NCBI RefSeq assembly: GCF_003597675.1
Contig: NZ_CP030829.1
Location: 248,001-312,000 of the forward strand
Source of the DNA: Neorhizobium sp. NCHU2750
GTDB lineage: Bacteria > Pseudomonadota > Alphaproteobacteria > Rhizobiales > Rhizobiaceae
Direction of reading: 5' to 3'
Length of the DNA stretch: 64,000 nucleotides
Numbering within the stretch: position 1 is the stretch's first letter; each line of letters starts with the position of its first letter. The translations under genes were made by a program, and so were the position numbers. Below are positions 18,300-26,345 of this stretch, piece by piece. The notes below the pieces were generated by a model that saw only the letters and a list, made by a program, of their open reading frames with translations, made no database searches and had not been told where the DNA came from.

Positions 18300-20207
18300 G
18301 TGGCCGCATCAGACGATCCGATATCTCTTCATTTCTTTGGCGTCCCCCGATGGGCGGACAACAATGCCTTTTTCCCGCAGAAGGGCTTCGTGCTCCTCGC
18401 TGCTTTGCTTTTGTCGCCCGGCAATACCCTCACTCGCCAGGCGCTCGCCGCACTGCTCTGGGAAGACGTCGAACAGAAGCGCGCTCTTGCAAACCTACGT
18501 CAGCTATTGTCGAGGCTCCAGCAGTTTGGAGGCAACGAGCCCCTACTTCTTGCCAGCGGCAGCAGCCTGACGGCTGGCCCGAAGGCGTATCGCTCCGATC
18601 TCGGATGTTTTCTCGGCTCCATCTCATCGACGGATATAGCCATTCGAAAAGAGGGCCTGCTTGCCGTGCGCGGCGAACTCCTGCAGGCCTGCGAAAGTGG
18701 CCAGGAGGAATTTTATCTCTGGCTGCTATCGGAGAGAGGCCGGCTGAAAAGCATCTTCTTCTCCTCGGTCGGGCAACTGCTTGAGGATATAACGCGGTTT
18801 GGTGGCCAAAGATCGCATGAGATTGCCGCCATCGCCGATTGTGCCTTGACGCTGGAGCCCGATCGCGAAGAAACCTACCGTAGTGTCATGGCCGCGTACG
18901 CTCGCCTTGGCGACATTGGCCGCTACGAGCATACCTCCGAAAACCTGAACCGCATGCTTCGGCTCGAAGCACGGGCACCGGAGCCCGCCACCCTCGCGTT
19001 GCGCCGCCGGGTTCGTGCCGATCTTATCGACAGCGAACCGGAGCATCTTCCTAAGCCACGTGTGGAGAAGATGCGAGTGGCGTTCATGTTGCCATCCAAT
19101 GCCGACGATTCGGCTGCGGCACCGATCGTCCGCTCGTTTATCGAAGATGTCGCAAATAGCCTCGTGCGCTATCGCACCTTCACGGTCCTTGCCCCGCACA
19201 GCACGTTCGCGGCAAGCGCTGCAGGAAAACAGGGACAGGCTGTGTCGCTGCGGCCCGACTATGTGGTTGTGACGACGGTCTTTGCCGATATGCGCGCTTC
19301 CCTTTCTCTCATCGCGGAGAGCACGGGCGAAATCGTCTGGTCGCTGGAGGTCTCGCTTAGCGACCATGAACTGCCGGCGATTTTCAGGATTCTTTCCAAG
19401 CAAATTGCGGCCTGTCTGGCCGAGACACTTGAGCAAAGGCAGATCGCTCCATCCCGCAGGCACGCAGCGCCCGCCTACCTTCACCTCCTGCAGGGGCAGC
19501 AGCTCATCAAGGGAAAATGCGACCTGCCGCTTCTGCGCAGGGCAAGGGCCGAATTTCGCAAGGCTGTCGAACTCGATCATGGAATGGCGGTTGCCAGGGG
19601 AAGGATCGCGCAGACGCTACAGCTCGAATGGCTGATGCTCGGGGGTGGCGATCCCCATCTCCTGCATCGGGCGAAAGCCGAGGCCGAAGCATCGGTGGCA
19701 ATCGACGCCGCTTCGGGTATCGGGCAATGGATGTGCGCCGTCGTAGCACTACATCAGCGCGACTTCGACACATCCGCCGAACAGTTCCTGGAGGCGGAAG
19801 CTTTGGCCCCGAACTCTGCCGATCTTCTGTTACAGCATGCCGATGCCTTAGCGCATTTCGGCCAGACGGATCATGCCTGGGAACGGTTCGAACGGGCGAT
19901 CGACCTCAACCCGCTGGCACCCGACATTTACTGGTGGGCCGGCGCGAGTATCGCTCTGAAGCGGGAGGAATATACAACCGCGATAGAGCTGTGTGGACGA
20001 ATGGAGAATGACGAGCCGGCCCTTCGTGTGCTGACCGTCAGCCACGCATTGGGCGGCGATATCGACACAGCAAGGCGTTACGGCGATCGTCTGAAAGAGA
20101 ATCATCCGGGAATGACGGCGCGTCAGATCAGCCTGTTATCTCCTGATCGCAATCCGCAGGTAAATGAGAAGTTGTTTCAAGCGTATCAATTGGCCGGTAT
20201 CAAATAG
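18300..20207 (+). CDS. BTAD (SARP-like) transcriptional regulator with C-terminal TPR repeats
   Basis: This large regulator has about 635 residues. The N-terminal part resembles an OmpR-type winged helix plus bacterial transcriptional activation domain: FGVPRW, LLLSPGNTLTRQALAALLWED, RALANLRQLLSRLQ, then helices to about residue 245. A middle domain (about 265-400) resembles the TolB-like N-terminal domain that often follows. The C-terminus (about 430-620) has TPR-like helix pairs (AEFRKAVELDHGMAVA, AWERFERAIDLNPLAPD). GTG 18300 is chosen over GTG 18258 because a GGAG site lies 7 bases upstream. The next gene starts 10 bases after its stop, so it is the operon's first gene and likely its activator. 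It lacks an ATPase domain. Confidence 0.8.
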   Translation: MAASDDPISLHFFGVPRWADNNAFFPQKGFVLLAALLLSPGNTLTRQALAALLWEDVEQKRALANLRQLLSRLQQFGGNEPLLLASGSSLTAGPKAYRSDLGCFLGSISSTDIAIRKEGLLAVRGELLQACESGQEEFYLWLLSERGRLKSIFFSSVGQLLEDITRFGGQRSHEIAAIADCALTLEPDREETYRSVMAAYARLGDIGRYEHTSENLNRMLRLEARAPEPATLALRRRVRADLIDSEPEHLPKPRVEKMRVAFMLPSNADDSAAAPIVRSFIEDVANSLVRYRTFTVLAPHSTFAASAAGKQGQAVSLRPDYVVVTTVFADMRASLSLIAESTGEIVWSLEVSLSDHELPAIFRILSKQIAACLAETLEQRQIAPSRRHAAPAYLHLLQGQQLIKGKCDLPLLRRARAEFRKAVELDHGMAVARGRIAQTLQLEWLMLGGGDPHLLHRAKAEAEASVAIDAASGIGQWMCAVVALHQRDFDTSAEQFLEAEALAPNSADLLLQHADALAHFGQTDHAWERFERAIDLNPLAPDIYWWAGASIALKREEYTTAIELCGRMENDEPALRVLTVSHALGGDIDTARRYGDRLKENHPGMTARQISLLSPDRNPQVNEKLFQAYQLAGIK

Positions 20208-20217
20208 GGGGTTTAAA

Positions 20218-20649
20218 ATGGCTAATTCTCAGTTCTATGTCATTGGCAAGAAGGGTAGCGGCGTTCTCTTCGTACGCACCGAACCGCTGCGGGTGGCTTC
20301 GGTTTCCCACGACGTCATCGCCGAATATGAAGCAAGCCATCCGGGCGTGGATGGCTATGCCCGCGTGGCTGCCGCTGCAAAGGGAATGCTTGTGGGCCAG
20401 GACGGGCAGCCTGAAACCACGCTCGACCAGGTTCAGGCCCAAGGCATCGAGACGGTCATTGCATCGGGTGCCGTGATGTCGGATGCCGACTTCGCCTTTG
20501 TCGGCGACGTCGTCGATGCCGGCTGGGACTTCAACCGTGTCATCCAGTTGCCGATTGAAAGCGCACTGAAGGCCGTCGGCCCCTCGGGCATTGCCTCGGG
20601 AGACCTTTTCGCGGCGATCCTGTCCGACACGCCGAACAAGGCTCCCTGA
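20218..20649 (+). CDS. 143-residue Cys-free protein, candidate substrate or scaffold of YcaO-TfuA
   Basis: I do not recognise this family. The 143-residue protein has no Cys, no signal peptide and no membrane span. It starts with a beta-rich segment QFYVIGKKGSGVLFVRTEPL, has Ala/Val-rich middle parts and ends SDTPNKAP. ATG 20218 follows an AGGGGG site; the frame upstream overlaps the regulator and is rejected. It starts 10 bases after the regulator and its stop overlaps the ycaO start by one base. In YcaO operons the gene in this place often encodes the modified protein or a recognition partner; here it would be modified at Gly, Ser or Thr rather than Cys. That role is inference. Confidence 0.8.
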   Translation: MANSQFYVIGKKGSGVLFVRTEPLRVASVSHDVIAEYEASHPGVDGYARVAAAAKGMLVGQDGQPETTLDQVQAQGIETVIASGAVMSDADFAFVGDVVDAGWDFNRVIQLPIESALKAVGPSGIASGDLFAAILSDTPNKAP

Positions 20650-21869
20650 TGACTCCGGGAATGGCGCCTGCAGGCGAGACTGCTTGCGGGCGTCGCTCAG
20701 TCCGGCACACGGAAACGGCCGTGATCTATGATCCCGGTTTCCTCCATCACTTCGGTATCACCAGGGTCGGCGACGTCACCGGGCTGGATGTCATCGGCAT
20801 GCCGGTCTGGTTTGCCACGCGCCCCAATTCCCGCGGCCTGTCGGTCGCACAGGGAAAGGGGTTGACGGATCAACAGGCGCAGCTTTCTGCCATCATGGAA
20901 GCGATAGAAGGCGCGGTTGCGGAAGATACACAGGGCCATCTGTGCGACTTCTGCTCTATTGACGCTCTGCACCGGCGTGGAGTGAGAACCATACCTTTCG
21001 AAGGCGTGTCCCGCGTCCGATCGAATAGCATAGATTTTTCGCACGAGAGGGCCTGGGTCGAAGGCTACAGCTTGCGCCACGATCACGCGGTGCTGGCCCC
21101 ATTCGAGCTGGTCGGCTTGGACTTCCGGGCCGATTTCCCATGGGACAGGGATGCCTTCCTGATGAGTTCCCAAGGTCTGGCCGCCGGCTTCGATTTTGAC
21201 CGCGCGGCCCTGCATGCCATCCTCGAACTCGTCGAGAATGACGCCTGCCTGCTCATCGACGCCCTGGCAATGCAGGGAGCTGCGACACGTCCGATCGCCT
21301 TCGCGCGCGGACAGTCGGCCGATCTGGACGCTCTTATCGAGATGCTCGAAGCCGTTTATCTGGATGCACGCTTTTTCGACCTGACCGGGGCAAATGGCAT
21401 TCCAGTCGTTCTGGCAAGCATACCGCGCATATTAAGCACCGAGGATGGTCCGGGAAGCCGAGCCTCGGCGGGTGTCGCCTGCCGTCTCAATATGGCGGAG
21501 GCTGCATCATCCGCTCTGCAGGAAGCCATACAATCCCGCCTGACCGATATCAGCGGCGCCCGCGACGACCTCTCGCCGGGCCGCTACCGGGCTGATCGTG
21601 CTGCGCCGGTCAGAGGGGCGTCCTCCAGCGAAAAGCCGAGACCGGTGCAGGCAACGAACCTTCTCCCGGACAACAAGGCCGGTCCGCTCTGGCGAAGCCT
21701 TGCCGAGCACCTGTTTTCCTGCGGCGTTTCCGATATCTATCTATTTCCGCTGAAAACGGGGCGTGCCGATGTCTTCGTGGTGAGAGCGCTTGCCTGCGGC
21801 ATGACCACCGCCAACGGGGTGGAAAGCAAACTCAACCTCGGCGCACTCAACAGTATTCTCGGGGGTTAG
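20649..21869 (+). CDS. YcaO-domain ATP-dependent cyclodehydratase/thioamidase
   Basis: This 406-residue protein has the YcaO ATP-binding motifs: SAIMEAIEG at residues 80-88 (S80, E84, E87), ILELVENDA at 191-199 and ALQEAIQSRLTDISGARDD at 289-307. YcaO enzymes phosphorylate backbone amides to form azolines or, with TfuA, thioamides. The C-terminus ends NLGALNSILGG and has no PxPxP tail, a motif seen in many azoline-forming members. No partner E1-like (ThiF) or dehydrogenase gene is next to it, but tfuA follows 3 bases later, which points to thioamidation-type chemistry. Confidence 0.9.
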   Translation: MTPGMAPAGETACGRRSVRHTETAVIYDPGFLHHFGITRVGDVTGLDVIGMPVWFATRPNSRGLSVAQGKGLTDQQAQLSAIMEAIEGAVAEDTQGHLCDFCSIDALHRRGVRTIPFEGVSRVRSNSIDFSHERAWVEGYSLRHDHAVLAPFELVGLDFRADFPWDRDAFLMSSQGLAAGFDFDRAALHAILELVENDACLLIDALAMQGAATRPIAFARGQSADLDALIEMLEAVYLDARFFDLTGANGIPVVLASIPRILSTEDGPGSRASAGVACRLNMAEAASSALQEAIQSRLTDISGARDDLSPGRYRADRAAPVRGASSSEKPRPVQATNLLPDNKAGPLWRSLAEHLFSCGVSDIYLFPLKTGRADVFVVRALACGMTTANGVESKLNLGALNSILGG

Positions 21870-21872
21870 GCC

Positions 21873-22601
21873 TTGAACAGGATCGTCTTTGCCGGCCCCT
21901 CCATTCATGGGATCGATCTTTCCAACTATCGGGGCATTCAGTTGCACCCACCCGCGGCCGCTGGCGATATGCTGTCGGCTGTCGATGCCGGCTTCGACGT
22001 CATTGGATTGATCGACGGGTTGTACAAGGACCAAGCGGCCGTCTGGCACAAGGAATTGCTCTACGCCCTGTCGAAAGGTGTCCTTGTTCTCGGCGCGGCC
22101 AGCATGGGGGCGTTGCGGGCGGCGGAATGCGACAGCTTCGGCATGATCGGACTGGGGCAGGTCTATCAGGCCTATCGCACAGGTATGCGGACGTCGGATG
22201 CGGATGTCGCCGTGCTTCACGCACCGACAGAAATGGGCTTTCGGCCTCTGACGATCGCGCTTGTCGATGCCGAAGCGACGATCGAAAGCTTGCGCGAAAG
22301 AATTGGCGACGAGCAAGCGGCACACCTCCTGCAGGCCGCGCGAACACTTCATTTCAGCCGGCGGTCGTGGCGGCAGATCGTAACAGGCGCCAAGCTGGAT
22401 CGAGAGCTGATTGCTGTCCTCTCCGCCAACCCGATATCGGTGAAACGGTCGGATGCAGAGCTTCTGCTCTCGACCGTGCGGAACAACGCTTTCAGCCGTC
22501 AGCGACCGACTGGCTGGACATTCCAGAGGACGATATTCTTCGACGCACTTGCCGCACGCAATGGCTCGTCTCTGAAGAACAGCGAAGGTCCGCACGGATG
22601 A
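21873..22601 (+). CDS. tfuA: TfuA-like protein, YcaO partner
   Basis: This 242-residue protein has the TfuA core: N-terminal VFAGPSIHG, PPAAAGDM, VIGLIDGLY, then the strongly conserved GVLVLGAASMGALRAAEC and VAVLHAP segments. TfuA proteins act with YcaO enzymes; in methanogens the pair makes the thioglycine of methyl-CoM reductase, with TfuA thought to help deliver sulfide. The start is TTG 21873, three bases after the ycaO stop, with a GGGGG site upstream, and it gives the normal N-terminus. Its stop overlaps the next gene by four bases. Confidence 0.9.
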   Translation: MNRIVFAGPSIHGIDLSNYRGIQLHPPAAAGDMLSAVDAGFDVIGLIDGLYKDQAAVWHKELLYALSKGVLVLGAASMGALRAAECDSFGMIGLGQVYQAYRTGMRTSDADVAVLHAPTEMGFRPLTIALVDAEATIESLRERIGDEQAAHLLQAARTLHFSRRSWRQIVTGAKLDRELIAVLSANPISVKRSDAELLLSTVRNNAFSRQRPTGWTFQRTIFFDALAARNGSSLKNSEGPHG

Positions 22602-23722
22602 AGCTTCTGGCGGATTGCGGCGGGCTTGTCCGGCGGATCGCACTTGCCATTCCGGCAACGTTTTTCGATAGGATAAACCAGCCAGGCGATTGGGCTCCAT
22701 TGGCGCCGATCGGCAATCTCCTGGATTCGATGCCCAATGGGATAGAAGCCATCCTCCTCGTGGACAGGATCGTGATGGCGCATGCCGAACGATGGGTTGC
22801 CGGTCTGACAACGGTCTGCGACGTCACCGTTTGCCCTGTCTCAGATGCCGCTCACCCGATTTCGATCCCATGGCTTCAGGATGTCTTCCACGTTCGAGAG
22901 CTTTCTTCCGTCTCTGGCGCCGGACACGAATATCTGTCTTTTTCGGGCGCAGGCGCGGCAATGGATCTGGCCACCCTTCAGGGAGCCGCTTCGAAAATCC
23001 TTCCGTTCCATCTCGACGGCGGTAATCAGTTGATTGGATCCGACTTCCGGATCATCGGCCATTCGGACTTCGGCAAGATGGAAGCCATTCGAGCGCTGGA
23101 CAAGCGACCGGTCCATGTTTTCGGCTATCGGGTGAATGATATCGTTCGCCCGCCGGCAGGTCTGAAGGGTATGCCTGAGGCCGATCACCATGACTTGGCG
23201 AGTGGCATGAGGCAGCATTCCAAGATGCATCAGTTCGGCTACCATGTCGACCAATTCGTCACCCTGACCGGCCTGGAGCGCGTCGGCAAGCCTCTGCTGG
23301 TGGTCGGCGAGCCTGTTGCGGATGGCCGTTTTTCCCGTGCCATCGATGTCGCGCGCTGCAGCCTCGACGCATCGGTAATCTTTCTGGAAGAGCAGGGTTT
23401 CGAGGTGATCCGCAATCAAGTGCCCTTCGCCGTCACGACAGACACGCGCAAGCTGCTGCCGCGCCTCTACAACAACGCCATGCTGGAAAACGACCTTCGC
23501 GAAGGCAAAGATCGCCCCTTGATCTGGCTGCCACAATTTTCAGACAGCGAAGCGCTGGACGAGACCGACCAATCCAATGCCACGCTTTGGGAAGACCTGG
23601 GATTTGAGGTCAGGAAAGTCTTCGGCTGGAGCCATCTTGCGAGCAGAAGCGGCGCCTTGCGATGCATCTCGAAAGTGATCGAGCGGTGTGCACGACAGGG
23701 TAAACTCAACGCTAAAGTCTGA
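22598..23722 (+). CDS. Pentein-fold enzyme (deiminase / amidinotransferase / hydrolase-like) in the YcaO-TfuA operon
   Basis: This 374-residue protein shows the pentein (guanidine-modifying enzyme) active-site landmarks in order: PWLQDVF at 91-97 in place of the W-x-R-D motif, HLDGGN at 138-143, HVDQF at 216-220 with the catalytic His216 and Asp218, YNNAMLEN at 291-298, and SGALRCIS at 351-358 with Cys356 where the nucleophile is expected. Family members act on guanidinium groups (arginine, agmatine, dimethylarginine, peptidyl-arginine). The subfamily here is not one I recognise. ATG 22598 overlaps the tfuA stop (ATGA), so it is translated with the YcaO-TfuA pair, and a role in modifying the same product is the natural reading. 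Confidence 0.8.
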   Translation: MKLLADCGGLVRRIALAIPATFFDRINQPGDWAPLAPIGNLLDSMPNGIEAILLVDRIVMAHAERWVAGLTTVCDVTVCPVSDAAHPISIPWLQDVFHVRELSSVSGAGHEYLSFSGAGAAMDLATLQGAASKILPFHLDGGNQLIGSDFRIIGHSDFGKMEAIRALDKRPVHVFGYRVNDIVRPPAGLKGMPEADHHDLASGMRQHSKMHQFGYHVDQFVTLTGLERVGKPLLVVGEPVADGRFSRAIDVARCSLDASVIFLEEQGFEVIRNQVPFAVTTDTRKLLPRLYNNAMLENDLREGKDRPLIWLPQFSDSEALDETDQSNATLWEDLGFEVRKVFGWSHLASRSGALRCISKVIERCARQGKLNAKV

Positions 23723-23787
23723 CTCGTCTCTTTGTTGCGCGTATGCGATGACTCCACCTATAGTGATCCGCCCGCAGAAGGCAGGCA

Positions 23788-24234
23788 ATGGAGACTGGAA
23801 TGAGGGCGAGAACACCAAACGCGATCGACGTCCATGTCGGTTTTCAGATAAAGATGCATCGCAAGGCATTGCGGCTCAGCCAGACAGCCCTTGCCGATCG
23901 GCTCGGTATTACCTTCCAGCAGATCCAGAAATACGAAAAGGGCACCAACCGCGTCGGCGCCTCCCGATTACAATCGATTGCCGCCATTCTCGGCATCGAG
24001 GTCGCATCGCTTTTCGAAGGCAGCCCGACCAATGATGCGACACCATTGGCTGTCAGGGACCCGGAGCAACTGGCTTTGCGGGAATTCCTGCTTTCGACAG
24101 ACGGTTTTGAGCTCAACCAGGCGTTCTTCAAAATCCGCAGCGCCGATACGCGCCGCCAGATTGTCGCTTTGGCCCGCAGCCTGGCGGAAGACGCCCCGGA
24201 CGAGGATAACGGAGAGATGAGCGGGGGCCTGTGA
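23788..24234 (+). CDS. XRE-family helix-turn-helix regulator
   Basis: This 148-residue protein has a Cro/C1-type HTH at about residues 18-75 (RLSQTALADRLGITFQQIQKYEKG is the helix-turn-helix with recognition helix) and a C-terminal helical segment of about 60 residues ending in an acidic tail. The domain layout is common for rhizobial XRE regulators of 130-150 residues. It starts 65 bases after the pentein gene, so it may be a separate unit or the end of that operon. A second ATG four codons downstream is also possible. Confidence 0.85.
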   Translation: METGMRARTPNAIDVHVGFQIKMHRKALRLSQTALADRLGITFQQIQKYEKGTNRVGASRLQSIAAILGIEVASLFEGSPTNDATPLAVRDPEQLALREFLLSTDGFELNQAFFKIRSADTRRQIVALARSLAEDAPDEDNGEMSGGL

Positions 24235-24324
24235 CGCCACTCGACGCTCGGTGTGACGATGCTGTGACGGGCACTGTGATGCAGTTGATCACGGCAATCG
24301 GCCGCATCGCTCAACGGAGCCTCA

Positions 24325-24546
24325 ATGATCGAGAAATTCGCCGACACCGACGATAAGGCCGCAGAGATCCTAGCGCTGGGTCGCATGGTTTCCTACGCCC
24401 GCCAGCAGGCGCAGGCGATGGATCTCGAATTCTCGACCTATTGCCTCGATGTCGCGCTCCGGTCCATCGTTCAGGACATCGCCAAGAAGGGCTTCTGTTT
24501 CGCGGCGAATGAAAACATGGTGTCTTTGTCCAACGAGCGGAACTGA
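24325..24546 (+). CDS. Small hypothetical protein (73 residues)
   Basis: This small acidic-to-neutral helical protein has no Cys-rich or membrane features (two Cys: STYCLDV and KKGFCFA). It follows the XRE gene by about 90 bases on the same strand. Its codon pattern matches the neighbours and the N-terminus begins with a clean ATG after CAACGGAGCCTCA (GGAG). I recognise the general type as short rhizobial hypothetical proteins but know no function. Confidence 0.65.
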   Translation: MIEKFADTDDKAAEILALGRMVSYARQQAQAMDLEFSTYCLDVALRSIVQDIAKKGFCFAANENMVSLSNERN

Positions 24547-24638
24547 TATACAGCCCAAGCGAGGGTGATGCCGGGTTGCCCCGCCATCATCCTGTCCCGA
24601 CACGGATCGCGCGAATAAGTGGCGATCCGGCCAGACTG

Positions 24639-25508
24639 TCAGCCACCCAGTACGAAGCGAGAGAAAGCGAGAGAGTTCCGGGCATCCTCGTCCATCTTCG
24701 CCTCGTCTGCACCATCTGTAAGATCACGCCAGACCTTGATATCGGACCCGATGGTTCCGCCCGTCTTGACGAAAGGCTCCATCACCACAGCGCCGGTGTA
24801 GTTGATATCGCGAAGCGCGAGACCAATCTCCTGCCACGGAATTCGACCCTTGCCCGGAACACGGCGATTGCTTTCCCCCGTGTGGAAGTGACCGAGCAAT
24901 GGGCCGGCAGTGCGGATAGCCTCACCGAAACTGTCCTCCTCGATATTCATATGGAACGTATCGAGCATGACCTTGACGTTCGGCTTGCCGACATCCTTGA
25001 CGAAAGCGACGCCTTCGGCCGCAGTGTTGAGAACATGGTTCTCGAAGCGATTGAGCACCTCGATGCAGAGGTTAATTCCGAGATTGCCCGCGAAATCGGC
25101 AATGCCGTGAATACCTTCGACACCACGGGCGCGGTCGCCCTCCTTATCGACCGGCTTTGAATAGTCCACCGGCCAGTAGGAATGCAGCGCGCCGCCGATC
25201 GTGCCGATGTCGAGCTTGGCGACATTTGTCAGCGTCTGCTCGAAAAACGCCTTGCCTGCCTTGCGGACCTCCGCATCGGGGGACGACAGGTTCTTCGTCT
25301 TGGATGGACCAATGCCGGCCGTCAGGATGATACCGTTATCCTTGGCGCTCTGCTTGATCGCCGTAAGATCCGCGTCGCTGTATTCGTTGATGTGATGCGC
25401 CGCGACCTCGATCACGTCGAAACCGAGCTTGGCGACCTTCTCCACGTAAGGGCCGAACTTGGCGCTCCATTCATGTTCCCAATAGGAATAGTAGATTCCG
25501 TGCTTCAT
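24639..25508 (-). CDS. D-psicose (D-allulose) 3-epimerase
   Basis: This 289-residue TIM-barrel enzyme interconverts D-allulose and D-fructose using a divalent metal. Its N-terminus KHGIYYSYWEHEWSAKFGP and the residues E150, D183, H209 (metal ligands) plus E156, H186 and R215 (substrate) fall at the numbers known for the Agrobacterium tumefaciens enzyme, also 289 residues. A TTG five codons upstream is in frame, but ATG 25508 has a GAAGGAGG site just before it and gives the family N-terminus. It is last in the sugar operon, after the kinase gene. Confidence 0.95.
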   Translation of the reverse strand: MKHGIYYSYWEHEWSAKFGPYVEKVAKLGFDVIEVAAHHINEYSDADLTAIKQSAKDNGIILTAGIGPSKTKNLSSPDAEVRKAGKAFFEQTLTNVAKLDIGTIGGALHSYWPVDYSKPVDKEGDRARGVEGIHGIADFAGNLGINLCIEVLNRFENHVLNTAAEGVAFVKDVGKPNVKVMLDTFHMNIEEDSFGEAIRTAGPLLGHFHTGESNRRVPGKGRIPWQEIGLALRDINYTGAVVMEPFVKTGGTIGSDIKVWRDLTDGADEAKMDEDARNSLAFSRFVLGG

Positions 25509-25630
25509 AAGAGCCTCCTTCAATTTCCAGCCTTGGTGTCAGGCTTCTGCTGTGCTGGCCAAAAGGTTTGCCTGCATGGCACCTCTTCCTCCGGGCCGAT
25601 TTTCAAGATTCTCGGGTGACCGAATTTCTG

Positions 25631-26287
25631 CTAGTTGCTGCCCGGGTTCTTCACCCGAAGGTCGGGTTCGGCACTCGTCGAGATGATCGACAGACCGTTG
25701 GGCAGATCGTTCTCCTCGACCTTCCTCGTGATCTCCGCAGCGCTGAGACCGAAGCCGTGCCAGCGCTCCTGAAGGCGAGCGCGCAGATCAGCTTCGTCGA
25801 CATCGACGAAGACGGTGAAATCGAAGATCGGCTTCAGGCGATCCCAAGGTGCCTGACGCGAGAGCAGATAATTACCCTCGCAGACGATGATATCGACCGA
25901 TTGCGGGATCAGGCGTCCGCCGGCGCGCGCAATTTCGATGGCACGATCGAAGACCGGAACCGCAATCACGTCGTCCCGGTTGGCCTTGAGGCGCTCCAGC
26001 ATATGCCGGAGCCCATGGGCATCGAACGTATCGATCGCCCCTTTGAACGGGCGGCGCCCCATCTGTTCCAGCACGGCGTCATCATAGTGATAGCCATCCA
26101 TGGGAAAGAGCGCGGCCGAGACATCGCCCTTGCCGTTCAGCTGGCTCACGACCTCTTCGGCAATCGTCGATTTTCCCGATCCCGGCGCGCCCGCAATCGC
26201 AACCATCACCCTTCGCCCCTTCTTCTGGCCGAAGCGCTGGCGGGCTCGTGCGGCGATTTCGCGTGCATTGTCTGCTATTGTGCTCAA
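25631..26287 (-). CDS. P-loop sugar/nucleoside kinase-like protein (FrcK-like)
   Basis: This is a 218-residue P-loop kinase of the phosphoribulokinase/uridine kinase fold. Walker A is VAIAGAPGSGKSTIAEEVV near residue 30; a MDGYHYDDAVL substrate loop and IIVCEGNYLL Walker B-like strand follow. FrcK in the Sinorhizobium fructose locus has this architecture. TTG 26287 is chosen because a GAGGA site lies five bases upstream and it gives a compact protein; the longer frame to 26416 overlaps the epimerase gene. Here it probably phosphorylates the fructose formed by the allulose epimerase or a related ketose; the exact substrate is inferred. Confidence 0.8.
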   Translation of the reverse strand: MSTIADNAREIAARARQRFGQKKGRRVMVAIAGAPGSGKSTIAEEVVSQLNGKGDVSAALFPMDGYHYDDAVLEQMGRRPFKGAIDTFDAHGLRHMLERLKANRDDVIAVPVFDRAIEIARAGGRLIPQSVDIIVCEGNYLLSRQAPWDRLKPIFDFTVFVDVDEADLRARLQERWHGFGLSAAEITRKVEENDLPNGLSIISTSAEPDLRVKNPGSN

Positions 26288-26345
26288 GGTGGTCCTCGCC
26301 ACGATTATTGAAAAAGGACCGAACGCCTGAAGGGCGGCCGGACAA

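Noticed and set aside
20649..23722. Trifolitoxin-type biosynthesis cluster
   Set aside because: The TfuA name comes from that cluster, but the dehydrogenase, other Tfx enzymes and small precursor are absent and the neighbours differ.
24550..24630. Hairpins in the convergent gap between the 73-residue gene and the epimerase gene
   Set aside because: GGGTGATG/CATCATCC and GGATCGC/GCGATCC stems can be drawn but have long loops or wobble pairs and no T-run, so no terminator was called.
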